From Stenotrophomonas sp. SAU14A_NAIMI4_5 (lineage in GTDB: Bacteria; Pseudomonadota; Gammaproteobacteria; Xanthomonadales; Xanthomonadaceae), in NCBI RefSeq assembly GCF_003086795.1, contig NZ_CP026003.1, positions 2,376,777 to 2,440,776 on the forward strand: a DNA stretch of 64,000 nucleotides, written 5' to 3'. A program made the translations under genes and the position numbers. The notes under the pieces were generated by a model. The model ran no database searches. It was not told the DNA's origin and worked only from the letters and a program-made list of their open reading frames with translations. This document shows positions 1-8,286 of this stretch, one piece after another (positions within the stretch are counted from its first letter, which is position 1; each line of letters begins with the position of its first letter).

Positions 1-1139
1 CAGTCATCATCCTTCGCATCGAACATGGCATAGCCCTGCGCTGCCTCGGCCAGACTCATCCGATGCGAAATGATGTTGCCGGGGTCCAGCTTTCCCTCCA
101 AGATGGCAGTCAACAGCTCAGGCATGAGGCCCTGCACATGGGTCTGCCCCATCTTGAAGGTCAGGCCCTTGTCGAATGCATCCCCCAGCAGGAAGCCATG
201 GATGAAGCCGGCATACACGCCAGGAATGCTGACCACCCCACCGCGGCGAGCGGCAGCAATGCACTGGCGGATGGCCGCGCCGCTGCTGCCTTCAAGCTTC
301 ACTGCGGTCAATGCAGTCTCAAGCGAACTGCCCTCCGCCTCGAACCCGACCGCCTCGATGCAGGCATCCACGCCTCGCCCGCTGGTCTGGCTGACGATGT
401 AGTCGGCGGGATCGTCCACCTTGCTGAAGTCGATGGGCGTGATGCCGTAGGTCCGTTGCGCGAAATCCAGCCGATACGGCAGATGATCGACCATGAAGAT
501 GGTTTCCGCACCCAGCAGGCGGCAACAGGCAGCGCTCATCAACCCCACCGGGCCTGCACCGAAGATGGCTACCGTCGAGCCCGCCTTCACCCCGGCGTTG
601 AGTGCGGCTTGATAGCCGGTCGGCAGGATATCGGACAGGAACAGCACCTGTTCATCTGCCACGCCTTCAGGAATGCGCAGTGGACCGACGTTGGCCTTGG
701 GCACCCGCACGAATTCCGCCTGGCCGCCAGCGACCCCACCGTAGAGGTGGCTGTAGCCAAACAATGCGGCAGGCGGCATCAATCCCTTCGCATTGAGTGC
801 CGCGCCTTTGCCGGGATTGGTGGTCTCGCACGCGGCATACTCCGCCAGCTGGCAGTGGAAGCATTCACCACAGGCAATCACGAACGGGATGACCACTCGG
901 TCACCGGGGCGCACCTGGGTCACGCCCCTGCCAACCTCTTCCACGATGCCCATGAACTCATGGCCGAGTACATCTCCGGTGTGAAGGTCCGGAATCTTGC
1001 CCCGGTACAGATGCAGGTCGGAGCCACAGATGGCGGTGGCGGTAACGCGCAGGATGAGATCATCCTCGGCGGCGAGCACCGGATCGGGCACGGTCTCAAC
1101 GCGGACATCCTTGCGGCCGTGATAGGTCAGCGCCTGCAT
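1..1139 (-). CDS. Zinc-dependent alcohol dehydrogenase (3' end cut by window)
   Basis: This is a medium-chain, zinc-dependent dehydrogenase that oxidises alcohols or aldehyde adducts with NAD(P). The reading frame starts at an ATG (MQALTYHG) and stays open to the window edge at FDAKDD, so only the last few residues are missing. Catalytic zinc ligands are visible in ICGSDLH and GHEFMG. The structural-zinc loop has four cysteines ([15 protein letters not shown]). The cofactor-binding glycine motif is GAGPVGL. The longer loop around [13 protein letters not shown] resembles the class III/formaldehyde dehydrogenase-like subgroup. The substrate cannot be read from the sequence. The DUF421 gene lies 96 bp upstream on the same strand, so co-transcription is possible. 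Confidence 0.9.
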   Translation of the reverse strand, partial: MQALTYHGRKDVRVETVPDPVLAAEDDLILRVTATAICGSDLHLYRGKIPDLHTGDVLGHEFMGIVEEVGRGVTQVRPGDRVVIPFVIACGECFHCQLAEYAACETTNPGKGAALNAKGLMPPAALFGYSHLYGGVAGGQAEFVRVPKANVGPLRIPEGVADEQVLFLSDILPTGYQAALNAGVKAGSTVAIFGAGPVGLMSAACCRLLGAETIFMVDHLPYRLDFAQRTYGITPIDFSKVDDPADYIVSQTSGRGVDACIEAVGFEAEGSSLETALTAVKLEGSSGAAIRQCIAAARRGGVVSIPGVYAGFIHGFLLGDAFDKGLTFKMGQTHVQGLMPELLTAILEGKLDPGNIISHRMSLAEAAQGYAMFDAKDDD

Positions 1140-1235
1140 CGTCGTTCTCCTGCCGTTGGGGACTGCAGGGTTGCATGGGCACGGCTGTGCCCACGGTGAC
1201 CTTGTCGTGTGCGGCGTGTGGATTCCACTGCAGCT

Positions 1236-1712
1236 TCAGCGGCCTTCGGCATCCACGGTGATCTCTCCCGAGGTTTCCAGCATGGCCAGTTCGATCTGGT
1301 GATGGCCATCGCAGCCTGCCTTGCGCATGGCCACGTCCAGGTCCTCCGGCGCCACATTGCAACGGCGCAATTGCTCCCAGAACACCTTGCCGTTGCGCAC
1401 CAGCACCACCGGCGCGCCCTCCACCCAACGGTGCAGCCGACGATTGCGCGCGGTCACGAAACCGACCAGCCAGTTCAGACCCAGCAACGTGGCGGCAAGG
1501 ATGAGTCCGCCAAGCAGTGAGGTGTCCTCACCGATCAGCGAGTTCTGCACTGCCGTGCCCAGCAGGACGATCACCAGCATGTCGAACGGTGCGGACTGCC
1601 CGATCGATCGCTTGCCACTGAGGCGCGTCAACAGCAGCACCACCACGTAGACGGCGGTGGCCCGTAATACGAACTCGAACCACGGCATGCCCAGCTCGAA
1701 CAGATCGGTCAC
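1236..1712 (-). CDS. DUF421/YetF-family membrane protein
   Basis: This is a 158-residue inner-membrane protein of the YetF/YcaP (DUF421) family. The N-terminal third has two or three hydrophobic segments (MPWFEFVLRATAVYVVVLLL and a segment ending in LLGLNWLVGFV). A soluble C-terminal domain contains the family signature around EGAPVVLVRNGKVFWEQLRR. The conserved loop LSGKRSIGQ and the stretch PFDMLVIVLLGTAVQNSLIG fit the family closely. I chose the GTG at 1712 because a GGGAGA Shine-Dalgarno sequence lies 5 nt upstream. An ATG 17 codons earlier adds residues with no resemblance to the family. The molecular function of the family is poorly defined, with links to spore and membrane stress. Confidence 0.85.
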   Translation of the reverse strand: MTDLFELGMPWFEFVLRATAVYVVVLLLTRLSGKRSIGQSAPFDMLVIVLLGTAVQNSLIGEDTSLLGGLILAATLLGLNWLVGFVTARNRRLHRWVEGAPVVLVRNGKVFWEQLRRCNVAPEDLDVAMRKAGCDGHHQIELAMLETSGEITVDAEGR

Positions 1713-1790
1713 GGTATTCTCCCTGCATGGCCTGCCCGGAGGGATACAGAACAGGTCGTCCACGCTGCGTGACTCCGCCTGTGCGGCCTG

Positions 1791-2648
1791 CTAAAGCGGG
1801 TGCAGGGCCCATTGGCCCAACGACAGCCCCTTGCGAAGGATCCGGTACGCGTCGCGGTCGAACACCGGATCACTCCGACGCACGCGCCGGGCAGCGGCCA
1901 GGGTCTTCGCGCTGCCGTGATAGAACCATCCATCAACGACGTGGAACTGCCGCATCGCTTCGCCGCGTTCCTCGATGGCCACGGGGCCGGCGTAGGGCCA
2001 TTCGGCAATCTCCAGCAGCATGAGCGCATCGGCCAGCCGCTGTTGATGCTCGGCAAGGGTCTCGCCGCCGCAGCAGGCACCGGCACACTGGCGCAGCATC
2101 GAGCGGAAGCACGGGCGTCCAGAGGGAAGCCGTTCCAGGCCCAGCAGCGAATAGCAAAGCCGATTCTCATCCGCCACGCGGCGCAGTGACTCACGCGCGG
2201 CGCGGGCACTCGAATAGATGCCGTACAACATCGGCGTGGTCGTCAGATCCACCTCTGACGAGTTCACCACACTGATCTCGCCCCGATACAGACGCAGGCT
2301 GAACTGACGCGGCAACCGCCGCAGCAGCCGGTTGTACAGCGGGCGCTGTTCTTTCACCATCGCCGCCTCCAGCAGCTGCGCGCCCAGATCGCCCGCCATC
2401 GGCAGATGACTGATGCGCTCTGACTGGCGCAGCATCGCAGCCTCCTCAGCCGTCCGCAGATGGTCCATCACCCGCGTGCGCAGGTTGATGCTCTTGCCGA
2501 TGTAGAGCGGCAGGCCGCCCTCGCGGCCATGGAACGTGTAGACGCCGGGTTGTGCGGGGAGCGCCTGCGCCTGCTCGCGCAGATGCTCGGGAAACACATA
2601 CCCGGCGGCGCGGGCGGAACGTCGCGCGGCCTGCGCATTGGAAGGCAT
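1791..2648 (-). CDS. cho: Excinuclease Cho (UvrC-like GIY-YIG endonuclease)
   Basis: Cho is an alternative 3'-incision nuclease of nucleotide excision repair. It acts on UvrB-DNA complexes, especially at bulky lesions that UvrC cuts poorly. The 285 residues match Cho length (about 295 in E. coli). The GIY-YIG domain covers roughly residues 30-115, with PGVYTFHG and LPLYIGKS as its two signature strands, followed by NLRTRVMDH (catalytic Arg) and the Glu-containing segment LLEAAMVKEQRPLYNRLLRR. The C-terminal half has a CAGACCG cysteine cluster typical of UvrC/Cho. There is no UvrC C-terminal RNase H-like or HhH region. It is transcribed divergently from the sensory rhodopsin transducer gene, with about 180 bp between them. 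Confidence 0.88.
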   Translation of the reverse strand: MPSNAQAARRSARAAGYVFPEHLREQAQALPAQPGVYTFHGREGGLPLYIGKSINLRTRVMDHLRTAEEAAMLRQSERISHLPMAGDLGAQLLEAAMVKEQRPLYNRLLRRLPRQFSLRLYRGEISVVNSSEVDLTTTPMLYGIYSSARAARESLRRVADENRLCYSLLGLERLPSGRPCFRSMLRQCAGACCGGETLAEHQQRLADALMLLEIAEWPYAGPVAIEERGEAMRQFHVVDGWFYHGSAKTLAAARRVRRSDPVFDRDAYRILRKGLSLGQWALHPL

Positions 2649-2829
2649 GAAGGGCAGCAGTCAGGTGCAGTGGGACCAGCGGTGCATGATAGGCAAGCGC
2701 CGCAGGACGGCCAACGCGTAACGGTGCACGCCACTGAACGCTTCATGTTGATGCCGTGGACACTTGACGTGCACGCCTTCGGCGCGGGCGCCTCGACCAC
2801 TCTGGTGCCCCCCCGTACGGAGAGAAACC

Positions 2830-3216
2830 ATGACGCAGGAAAACCCCGGCGCCCTCGGGCGCACGCGCTGGGCCATTGCCGAGGGCTACATTCCCGGTTG
2901 GAGCAACGGGCCTGGGCCCGAGCTGCAGAGTCACGACACGTGCTGCATCCTCAATGCCGGCAGCACCGATGCCCGTATCAGCCTGATGCTGTACTTCGAA
3001 GATCGAGCGCCGCAGGGGCCCTACACCTTCACCGTTCCTGCCCAGCGCACCTGCCACAAACGCTTCAACGACCTGCAGGAACCAGCCCCGGTGCCGCTGG
3101 GCGTTGGCTTCTCCTGCGTCATCGAGTCCGACGTGCCCGTGGTGGTGCAGCACACGCGCCTTGATTCGCGCCAGGCGGCGAACAGCATCATGACCACCAT
3201 CGCGCACCCGCTGTGA
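2830..3216 (+). CDS. Sensory rhodopsin transducer (ASRT) family protein
   Basis: This 128-residue soluble protein closely matches the family of the Anabaena sensory rhodopsin transducer, a small beta-sandwich tetramer. Diagnostic segments are RWAIAEGYIPG near the start, the central SHDTCCILNAGS, RFNDL, and the C-terminal VIESDVPVVVQHTRLDSRQ. The start ATG follows GGAGAGAAACC. No microbial rhodopsin gene is present in this window, so a light-sensing role is not implied. Many such homologues occur in genomes without rhodopsin and are proposed to bind DNA or small carbohydrates. The SDR gene follows 96 bp downstream on the same strand and may be co-transcribed. Confidence 0.88.
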   Translation: MTQENPGALGRTRWAIAEGYIPGWSNGPGPELQSHDTCCILNAGSTDARISLMLYFEDRAPQGPYTFTVPAQRTCHKRFNDLQEPAPVPLGVGFSCVIESDVPVVVQHTRLDSRQAANSIMTTIAHPL

Positions 3217-3312
3217 CCCACGCCGTGCACGCCGTGCCGACATTGCTGGGCCACGGCGTTTACCGCGGGGTGCCCACACTGGCAGCTCTCTTCCCCCACA
3301 CAGGACGCACGC

Positions 3313-4179
3313 ATGCCAGTCCCCAACTACCCGAAGCCGCCATTCAAGGCGCAGCAGCAGTCTTTCCCTGGCAAGACCAGCAAACTTGACCCGAAACCGG
3401 ACCACGGTGAACAGAGCTACAAGGGTCACCGCCAGCTTGAGGGCAAGAAGGCACTCATCACCGGTGGCGACAGCGGCATCGGCGCAGCCGTGGCCATTGC
3501 CTATGCACGCGAAGGTGCGGATGTGGCGATCGCCTTCCTGGAAAGCGAAAAGGACGATGCTGCCGCCATCGGCAAGCTCATCCAGGAGGCCGGCCAGAAG
3601 GCGGTTCTGGTCCCCTGCGATATCAGTGACGAGGCGCAGGCCGAACAGTTGATCCAGCGCGTCGTGACCGAGCTGGGCGGTTTGGACATCCTGGTGAACA
3701 ACGCCGCCTACCAGCGCTACTACGAGTCGTTTGACGAGATTACGATGGAAGACTGGCGCAGGACGTTCGACACCAATGTCCATGCGCTGTTCAACCTGAC
3801 CCGCCTCAGCGTTCCGCACCTGAAGGACGGCGGCTCGGTCATCAACACCGCCTCGGTGAACTCCAAGAAGCCGACGCCGAACATCCTGCCGTACTCGACC
3901 ACCAAGGGTGCGGTCGCCAATCTCACAATCGGCCTGGCGGGGCTGTTGGCCGAAAAAGGCATCCGGGTCAACGCGGTCCTCCCGGGCCCGATCTGGACGC
4001 CGTTCATTCCTGCCGGCATGGCTGCAGAGGAGGTTGAGAGCTTCGGCAGCCAGACCCCGTTCGGCCGCCCTGGCCAGCCCGCCGAGCTTGCGTCTGCCTA
4101 TGTGATGCTGGCAGCGGACAGCGCCAGCTACACATCGGGCGCACTGCTTACCATCTCCGGTGGCGCAGTGACCGTGTAA
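3313..4179 (+). CDS. SDR-family oxidoreductase (YghA/glucose dehydrogenase-like)
   Basis: This 288-residue NAD(P)-dependent short-chain dehydrogenase/reductase belongs to the general-stress subgroup with an N-terminal extension of about 45 residues (PKPPFKAQQQSFPGKTSK). That extension is typical of YghA-like proteins. The cofactor motif is TGGDSGIG, followed by NNAAYQ. The catalytic residues are the serine in NTASVNSKK and the YxxxK motif in YSTTKGA. The C-terminus ends in the classical SGALLTISGGAVTV. In relatives these enzymes reduce or oxidise sugars and aldehydes and are often induced in stationary phase or by stress. The substrate here is unknown. A hairpin follows 14 bp after the stop. 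Confidence 0.9.
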   Translation: MPVPNYPKPPFKAQQQSFPGKTSKLDPKPDHGEQSYKGHRQLEGKKALITGGDSGIGAAVAIAYAREGADVAIAFLESEKDDAAAIGKLIQEAGQKAVLVPCDISDEAQAEQLIQRVVTELGGLDILVNNAAYQRYYESFDEITMEDWRRTFDTNVHALFNLTRLSVPHLKDGGSVINTASVNSKKPTPNILPYSTTKGAVANLTIGLAGLLAEKGIRVNAVLPGPIWTPFIPAGMAAEEVESFGSQTPFGRPGQPAELASAYVMLAADSASYTSGALLTISGGAVTV

Positions 4180-4193
4180 CCTGCTGCTTGCCT

Positions 4194-4215
4194 GCCGCAG
4201 GTCTTCCCCTGCGGC
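4194..4215 (+). terminator. Candidate terminator hairpin after the SDR gene
   Basis: A perfect 8-bp stem GCCGCAGG/CCTGCGGC surrounds a 6-nt loop. It starts 14 bp after the SDR stop and lies between convergent genes. No clear U-tract follows, so termination is inferred from position and stem quality. Confidence 0.45.
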
Positions 4216-4317
4216 GCAACCAAGCATTGACTGGTGGGGCAGACGACTGTTGCCCTGCCCTGCCCACCCGGGTGAAATGAGGTGGCCTATCGGCAGGCAG
4301 CGGAGTTGCAGGTTCTG

Positions 4318-5007
4318 TCAGTTGGCAAGGGAGAGCTGAGGAGACGGCAGAGCCTCAGCAGCGGCCAGGCTGGCGAGATAATCGGCAAAGCCACCGACGG
4401 CGCGGCCTGACAACCGGCCACTGGTGGTCACCACAGGCGCGCTGGCCCAACGGATCGACGCACCCGCCACCTCCAATCGGCGCACCAGGTCCACATCTTC
4501 GGAGCATCGCTGCGCCGCAAATCCGCCCGACCGCCGGTAGGCAACGGCCGAGACGCCGAGGTTGGCCCCATGCACGCGACCATGCCCCTCACCCCAGCGC
4601 TCACTGCGCTGGAAGCAGCTGCGCAGCCACGCCTGCTGCGGCTCCAGAGAGCCGAGATCGACCACGCCACAGAACACGTCGGTGCCTGCGGCGCGCTGCG
4701 CCACCAGCCAATCGGCCGGGACTGCGCTGTCTGCATCGGTGCTGGCCAGCCATGCGGCGCCGCGCTCGAGCAGCACGCCCGCCGCGGCCGCGCGCGCAGC
4801 GCCCACACACCGCGCCTGCAGGCTGAGCGTCTCCGTCGCCAACCGCGAACAGACCTCGGCGCTGCCATCCGTGCAGGCATCCAGCGCGACGATGATCTGC
4901 ACCGGCTCGCCAGCCAGCCCTGGATGCGCTGCAGCGATGGCCAGCGAGCGCAGGCATGCGGCCAGGTGCTCGGCCTCGTTATGCGCCGGCACCAGCACGC
5001 CGATCAT
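4318..5007 (-). CDS. Family 2 glycosyltransferase
   Basis: This is a 229-residue GT-A fold glycosyltransferase without membrane segments, so probably cytosolic. It begins with the family start IGVLVPAHNEAEHLAACLRS and continues with VALDACTDGS (UDP-sugar binding) and the metal-binding motif STDADSAVP. A later SEDVDLVRRLEVAG corresponds to the ED base motif. It is the last gene of a four-gene operon; its ATG overlaps the methyltransferase stop by 4 nt. The order acyl-CoA dehydrogenase, PIG-L deacetylase, methyltransferase, glycosyltransferase suggests these act on one N-acetylated, glycosylated metabolite. The product is unknown. Confidence 0.85.
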   Translation of the reverse strand: MIGVLVPAHNEAEHLAACLRSLAIAAAHPGLAGEPVQIIVALDACTDGSAEVCSRLATETLSLQARCVGAARAAAAGVLLERGAAWLASTDADSAVPADWLVAQRAAGTDVFCGVVDLGSLEPQQAWLRSCFQRSERWGEGHGRVHGANLGVSAVAYRRSGGFAAQRCSEDVDLVRRLEVAGASIRWASAPVVTTSGRLSGRAVGGFADYLASLAAAEALPSPQLSLAN

Positions 5008-5591
5008 CTCAGGCCCTCGTTGCTGGCCAGGGAGAGCGGCCTGCGCGTCCAGCCCTGCAGGATGAAATCGCTATCGCGGTAGCAGAACGCCTCCTGCAGG
5101 CCATGCCCGAGCCGCTCGTGCACCAGCGCGCTGCGACTGGCCCGGCCCGGGAATGACGGCAGCCAATGGCAGGCAACCAGCAGGCCGTCGTCCTTCATCG
5201 CGGCATGCAGCCCATCGCGCAGCTCGACCAGCGCTTCCGGGCCCAGGTAGTAGCCCATCTCGCCACACACGATCAGATCGAAGCGACCGGCCGGCCACTG
5301 CTGCGGGTGCTGCGCGCAATGCACCTGCACATGCGGCAGATGGGCCAGCCCACGACGCGCCTGGAAGGCGGCGCGCGGACTGATGTCGGTAGCCAGCAGG
5401 CGCTCGCAGCGGCCGGCCAGGCGCTCTGTCAGTACCCCGTTGGAGCAGCCCAGCTCCCAACCGCGCTGGAAACTGGGCTGGGTCAGACTGGCCATCAGCA
5501 GGTCGCGTTTGCGCTCTTCGTACCAGCGGGTGCGGTAGCCGAACGGATCTTCGTTGGCATGCAGGTCATCAAAGTACGGCTGGGCGCTCAT
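5004..5591 (-). CDS. SAM-dependent methyltransferase (NodS-like)
   Basis: This 195-residue class I methyltransferase has motif I as WELGCSNGVLTERLA, the acidic end of strand 2 as LLATDISPRA, and motif post-II as FDLIVCGEMGYYLG. This arrangement resembles NodS, which N-methylates chitooligosaccharide intermediates after an N-deacetylase has acted. It overlaps the upstream PIG-L deacetylase gene by 4 nt and the downstream glycosyltransferase by 4 nt, indicating translational coupling. By analogy the protein could methylate the amine exposed by the deacetylase. That is inference from context, and the true acceptor is not known. Confidence 0.85.
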   Translation of the reverse strand: MSAQPYFDDLHANEDPFGYRTRWYEERKRDLLMASLTQPSFQRGWELGCSNGVLTERLAGRCERLLATDISPRAAFQARRGLAHLPHVQVHCAQHPQQWPAGRFDLIVCGEMGYYLGPEALVELRDGLHAAMKDDGLLVACHWLPSFPGRASRSALVHERLGHGLQEAFCYRDSDFILQGWTRRPLSLASNEGLR

Positions 5592-6340
5592 GCGAAGTAA
5601 ACCTCGTGGTTTCTATAGAATCGGGTGAGTACGTGGGCCGGCAGGATGGGCTCGGCGTGCAGCCTCGAGACATCGCCGGTCTGGGTGCGGAACTGTGCGA
5701 TCGCTTCGCGCTTGTGCGCGGCGACGGCGGAAATGTCGAGCAGCTTCGGCTGCTCCCACGCCATGTGGGCGCAGCCGGGGTCCAGCCAGTGCCAGCCCCA
5801 GACGGGGTATTCAAGACGTCTGCAGCCGACCGCCCGGGCCGCACGCCAGGCGGCGCGGCCGGCCGCTTCGTGATCGGGATGGCCATCGAAGCGCCACGGC
5901 GCCAGCACCAGGTCGTCTTCGCGCAGGGTCTGCCACAGCCAGTCTTCGAGGCCGGCTTCGTGGTCGGTGACGCCCCCATCGGCAATGCCAAGATGGACAA
6001 TGGCGCCGGCATCAATGGACAGCGCGCCAAGCGCATCGCGCAACTCTTCACGGCGTGCCTGGCGCAGGCGCTGCGGCGTCCACCAGCGCTCGCCCGGGTA
6101 GCAGGCCTCACCGTCGGTCACCGCAACGACCTGTACTTCCAGGCCGATGCCTGCGGCCGCACACAGCAGCCCGCCACACGCCAGCACCTCGTCATCCGGG
6201 TGCGGCGCGACCACTACGAGCCGGCAAATGCCTGCACACAGGTCAGCAAGCGCGGTTTCAGGTTGTTGCCAGAGCCAGTCGCAGTGTTCCCACGCACGCT
6301 CCTCCGAACCCTGGCCGTGGATGGTGGCTACAGCGACCAT
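5588..6340 (-). CDS. PIG-L/LmbE-family N-deacetylase
   Basis: This is a 250-residue zinc-dependent deacetylase of the PIG-L superfamily, which includes GlcNAc-PI de-N-acetylase, MshB and BshB. The metal motif VVAPHPDDEVLACGG is near residue 45, and the later zinc histidine lies in RFDGHPDHEAAGRAAW. I place the start at the ATG at 6340, preceded by AGGTGA 4 nt upstream. A GTG seven codons earlier would enlarge the overlap with the acyl-CoA dehydrogenase gene. The gene is translationally coupled to the methyltransferase that follows. It probably removes an N-acyl group from an amino sugar or similar substrate made or used by this operon. Confidence 0.87.
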   Translation of the reverse strand: MVAVATIHGQGSEERAWEHCDWLWQQPETALADLCAGICRLVVVAPHPDDEVLACGGLLCAAAGIGLEVQVVAVTDGEACYPGERWWTPQRLRQARREELRDALGALSIDAGAIVHLGIADGGVTDHEAGLEDWLWQTLREDDLVLAPWRFDGHPDHEAAGRAAWRAARAVGCRRLEYPVWGWHWLDPGCAHMAWEQPKLLDISAVAAHKREAIAQFRTQTGDVSRLHAEPILPAHVLTRFYRNHEVYFA

Positions 6341-7317
6341 GGCATCACCTGTCGGGCGCACTGCTCACCCAGCCATTGCCAATCTTTGTCGGCGTGACTC
6401 TGGCGCATGAACACCGTCAGATCCGCCCAGCGCCGTGCATGGGCATCTTCCATGCACATCGGCGCGGGGCCAAGCGCGCGGCCGGCCAGATCAAGCACCT
6501 GGGTGGCGGCGCGCTCGACGACGCTGCGCACGCGTACCACCTGCACGCGGTGTGTCAGCTGCGGTGCTGCGTCGATGGCCATGGCCAGTTCCCGCAGCAG
6601 CGCGGCTGCCGGTGCCAACGCCAGATCGACCTTGCCCAGCAACCGCGCGCGCAGGCCCTCGCTGCAGCCGTGCTGCATGCGCTCGGCCAGGGCTGTCGCC
6701 GCACCGAACCATACTGCCGCGATGCCGGCGCCGCCGTGCCAGAAGCCCGGTCGTTCCAGATAGCCATCGATCGGACCCACCACTTCGGCTTCTGCGCCAT
6801 CAAAGCGCACCGTGGTGGACGGCACACCGGCCATCCCAGCGGCCGGCCACGGCTCGCCATCCATGCAGTGCCACTGCGAGGCGTCCACCTTGTAAAGCTG
6901 CACGCCCGCCTCGCCGCGCACGGTCACCAGCGCGGTGTCGACCAGATTGCTTCCCGAGCACCACGGCTTGTCGCCGCGCAACCGGCCGTCGTGCTCCGCC
7001 CGCAGCGTGCAGGCCGGGCCCTCTGCCGCCCACACCGCCAGAAGTTGTTCTGAAGGCACGGGCACGCGCAATTCGTGCAGGATCGCGATCGCATCGTGAT
7101 GGGCTTCTAGCACTTTGGCCAGGCACAGGTCTTCATGACCCAGTGCTGCCAGTGCACGCCAGCGTTCAAGGGTGCGGCCCTGGCCCGGAAGCGGAAGATC
7201 AGGCACCTGCAACAGGCGCTGCCTGGCAAGGTTGGACAACGGGGGAGGCAGGACGGGAGCAAGCATTTCGTGAACGTCGCAGGGGACAGATCTGGAACGT
7301 AGGCCTTCCCCGGTCAC
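6328..7317 (-). CDS. Acyl-CoA dehydrogenase-like flavoprotein
   Basis: This protein of up to 329 residues resembles the short, divergent acyl-CoA dehydrogenases found beside PIG-L deacetylases. The middle domain contains KPWCSGSNLVDTALV (beta-barrel FAD region). The C-terminal helical region includes GGAGIAAVWFGAATALAERM and VVRVRSVVERAATQVLDLAGRALG. A canonical catalytic glutamate is not obvious, so it may not be a classical fatty acyl-CoA dehydrogenase. The GTG at 7317 lacks a good ribosome-binding site. The ATG at 7263 (MLAPVLPPP) is an alternative start. It is the first gene of the four-gene operon and its 3' end overlaps the deacetylase gene. Confidence 0.75.
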   Translation of the reverse strand: MTGEGLRSRSVPCDVHEMLAPVLPPPLSNLARQRLLQVPDLPLPGQGRTLERWRALAALGHEDLCLAKVLEAHHDAIAILHELRVPVPSEQLLAVWAAEGPACTLRAEHDGRLRGDKPWCSGSNLVDTALVTVRGEAGVQLYKVDASQWHCMDGEPWPAAGMAGVPSTTVRFDGAEAEVVGPIDGYLERPGFWHGGAGIAAVWFGAATALAERMQHGCSEGLRARLLGKVDLALAPAAALLRELAMAIDAAPQLTHRVQVVRVRSVVERAATQVLDLAGRALGPAPMCMEDAHARRWADLTVFMRQSHADKDWQWLGEQCARQVMPWSL

Positions 7318-7401
7318 GTTGCTGTCTTGCTGATGTATCCGCTGGATGATTGCCGTGGATATGCATCGTCACGGCCGCTGCCCAACGTCACGATGAAGCA
7401 T

Positions 7402-8193
7402 TCAGACGCTGACGGTGATCCAGGTCGGCGCGTGATCGCTGGCCTTGTCCTGCAGGCGCACCCAGCGATCGACCCCGGCATCCTTCAGCCGCGACGCAAG
7501 CACCGGATTGAGCAGCAGGTGATCGATGCGCAGCCCGCGGTCGCGCTCGGCATGCTGGCGGAAGTAGTCCCAGAAGGTGTAGATCACGTCCTCCCCGTGT
7601 ACTTTGCGCAGGGCGTCGGACCATCCCTGCGCCAGCAGTCGTTCGAAAGCATCGCGGACATCGGGCTGGAACAGCGCGTCACGCTTCCACGCCTTGGGGT
7701 CATACACATCCAGCTCAGTGGGGATGACATTGAAGTCGCCCATAAGCACCGCCGGGTGCGGAAGATCGACCAGCGAGCGGGCATGGCCCAGCAGGCGCTG
7801 CATCCAGCGCAGCTTGTAATCGAACTTCGGACCGGGCTGCGGGTTGCCGTTGGGCAGGTACAGTGCGCCCACCACGATGCCATGCACGGCCGCTTCCAGA
7901 TAACGGCTCTGGCTGTCTTCGGGATCACCCGGCAACCGGCGACGGCTTTCGATCGGTATCGCGTCGCGCGCGAGCACTGCGACACCGTTCCAACGCGCTT
8001 CGCCGCACCAGATCGCGCCATAGCCCGCCTGCTCCAGCTCCGCTGCCGGAAACGCTGCATCCGTGGCCTTCAGCTCCTGCAGGGCGACCACGTCTGGTGC
8101 TTCACGGTCCAGCCATGCCAGCAGCTGCGGCAGCCGCGGGCCGATCCCATTGACGTTGAAGGTGGCGATGCGCAGCGTTTTCCGACGTGGCAT
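7402..8193 (-). CDS. xthA: Exodeoxyribonuclease III / AP endonuclease
   Basis: This 263-residue enzyme of the ExoIII/APE1 family incises abasic sites and trims 3' blocking groups in base excision repair. Key motifs are FNVNGIGPRLPQLL, the metal-binding glutamate in VALQELK, LYLPNGNPQPG, the active-site GDFNVIPTELDVYDP, and the C-terminal RIDHLLLNP and SDHAPTW, which hold the catalytic Asp-His pair. I start it at the ATG at 8193 (MPRRKTLRI), immediately before the first beta strand. An upstream in-frame ATG at 8280 would add 29 non-homologous residues. Length and motifs are normal for the family. Confidence 0.92.
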   Translation of the reverse strand: MPRRKTLRIATFNVNGIGPRLPQLLAWLDREAPDVVALQELKATDAAFPAAELEQAGYGAIWCGEARWNGVAVLARDAIPIESRRRLPGDPEDSQSRYLEAAVHGIVVGALYLPNGNPQPGPKFDYKLRWMQRLLGHARSLVDLPHPAVLMGDFNVIPTELDVYDPKAWKRDALFQPDVRDAFERLLAQGWSDALRKVHGEDVIYTFWDYFRQHAERDRGLRIDHLLLNPVLASRLKDAGVDRWVRLQDKASDHAPTWITVSV

Positions 8194-8286
8194 GGCGGAG
8201 GCCCCGGCTGGCCCAATGCACGATTCAAGGGTTGCCAGTATCCGCGCGGCCAGATGCACGCGCGGTGCACGGCCATTCACCCCCTG

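Noticed and set aside
1177..1192. GGGCAC-GGCT-GTGCCC hairpin between the DUF421 gene and the alcohol dehydrogenase
   Set aside because: Short 6-bp stem, no U-tract, and the two genes are in the same direction; too weak to call a terminator.
2743..4227. 494-codon minus-strand open frame covering the ASRT and SDR genes
   Set aside because: Both plus-strand genes have family motifs and ribosome-binding sites; the antisense frame has none.
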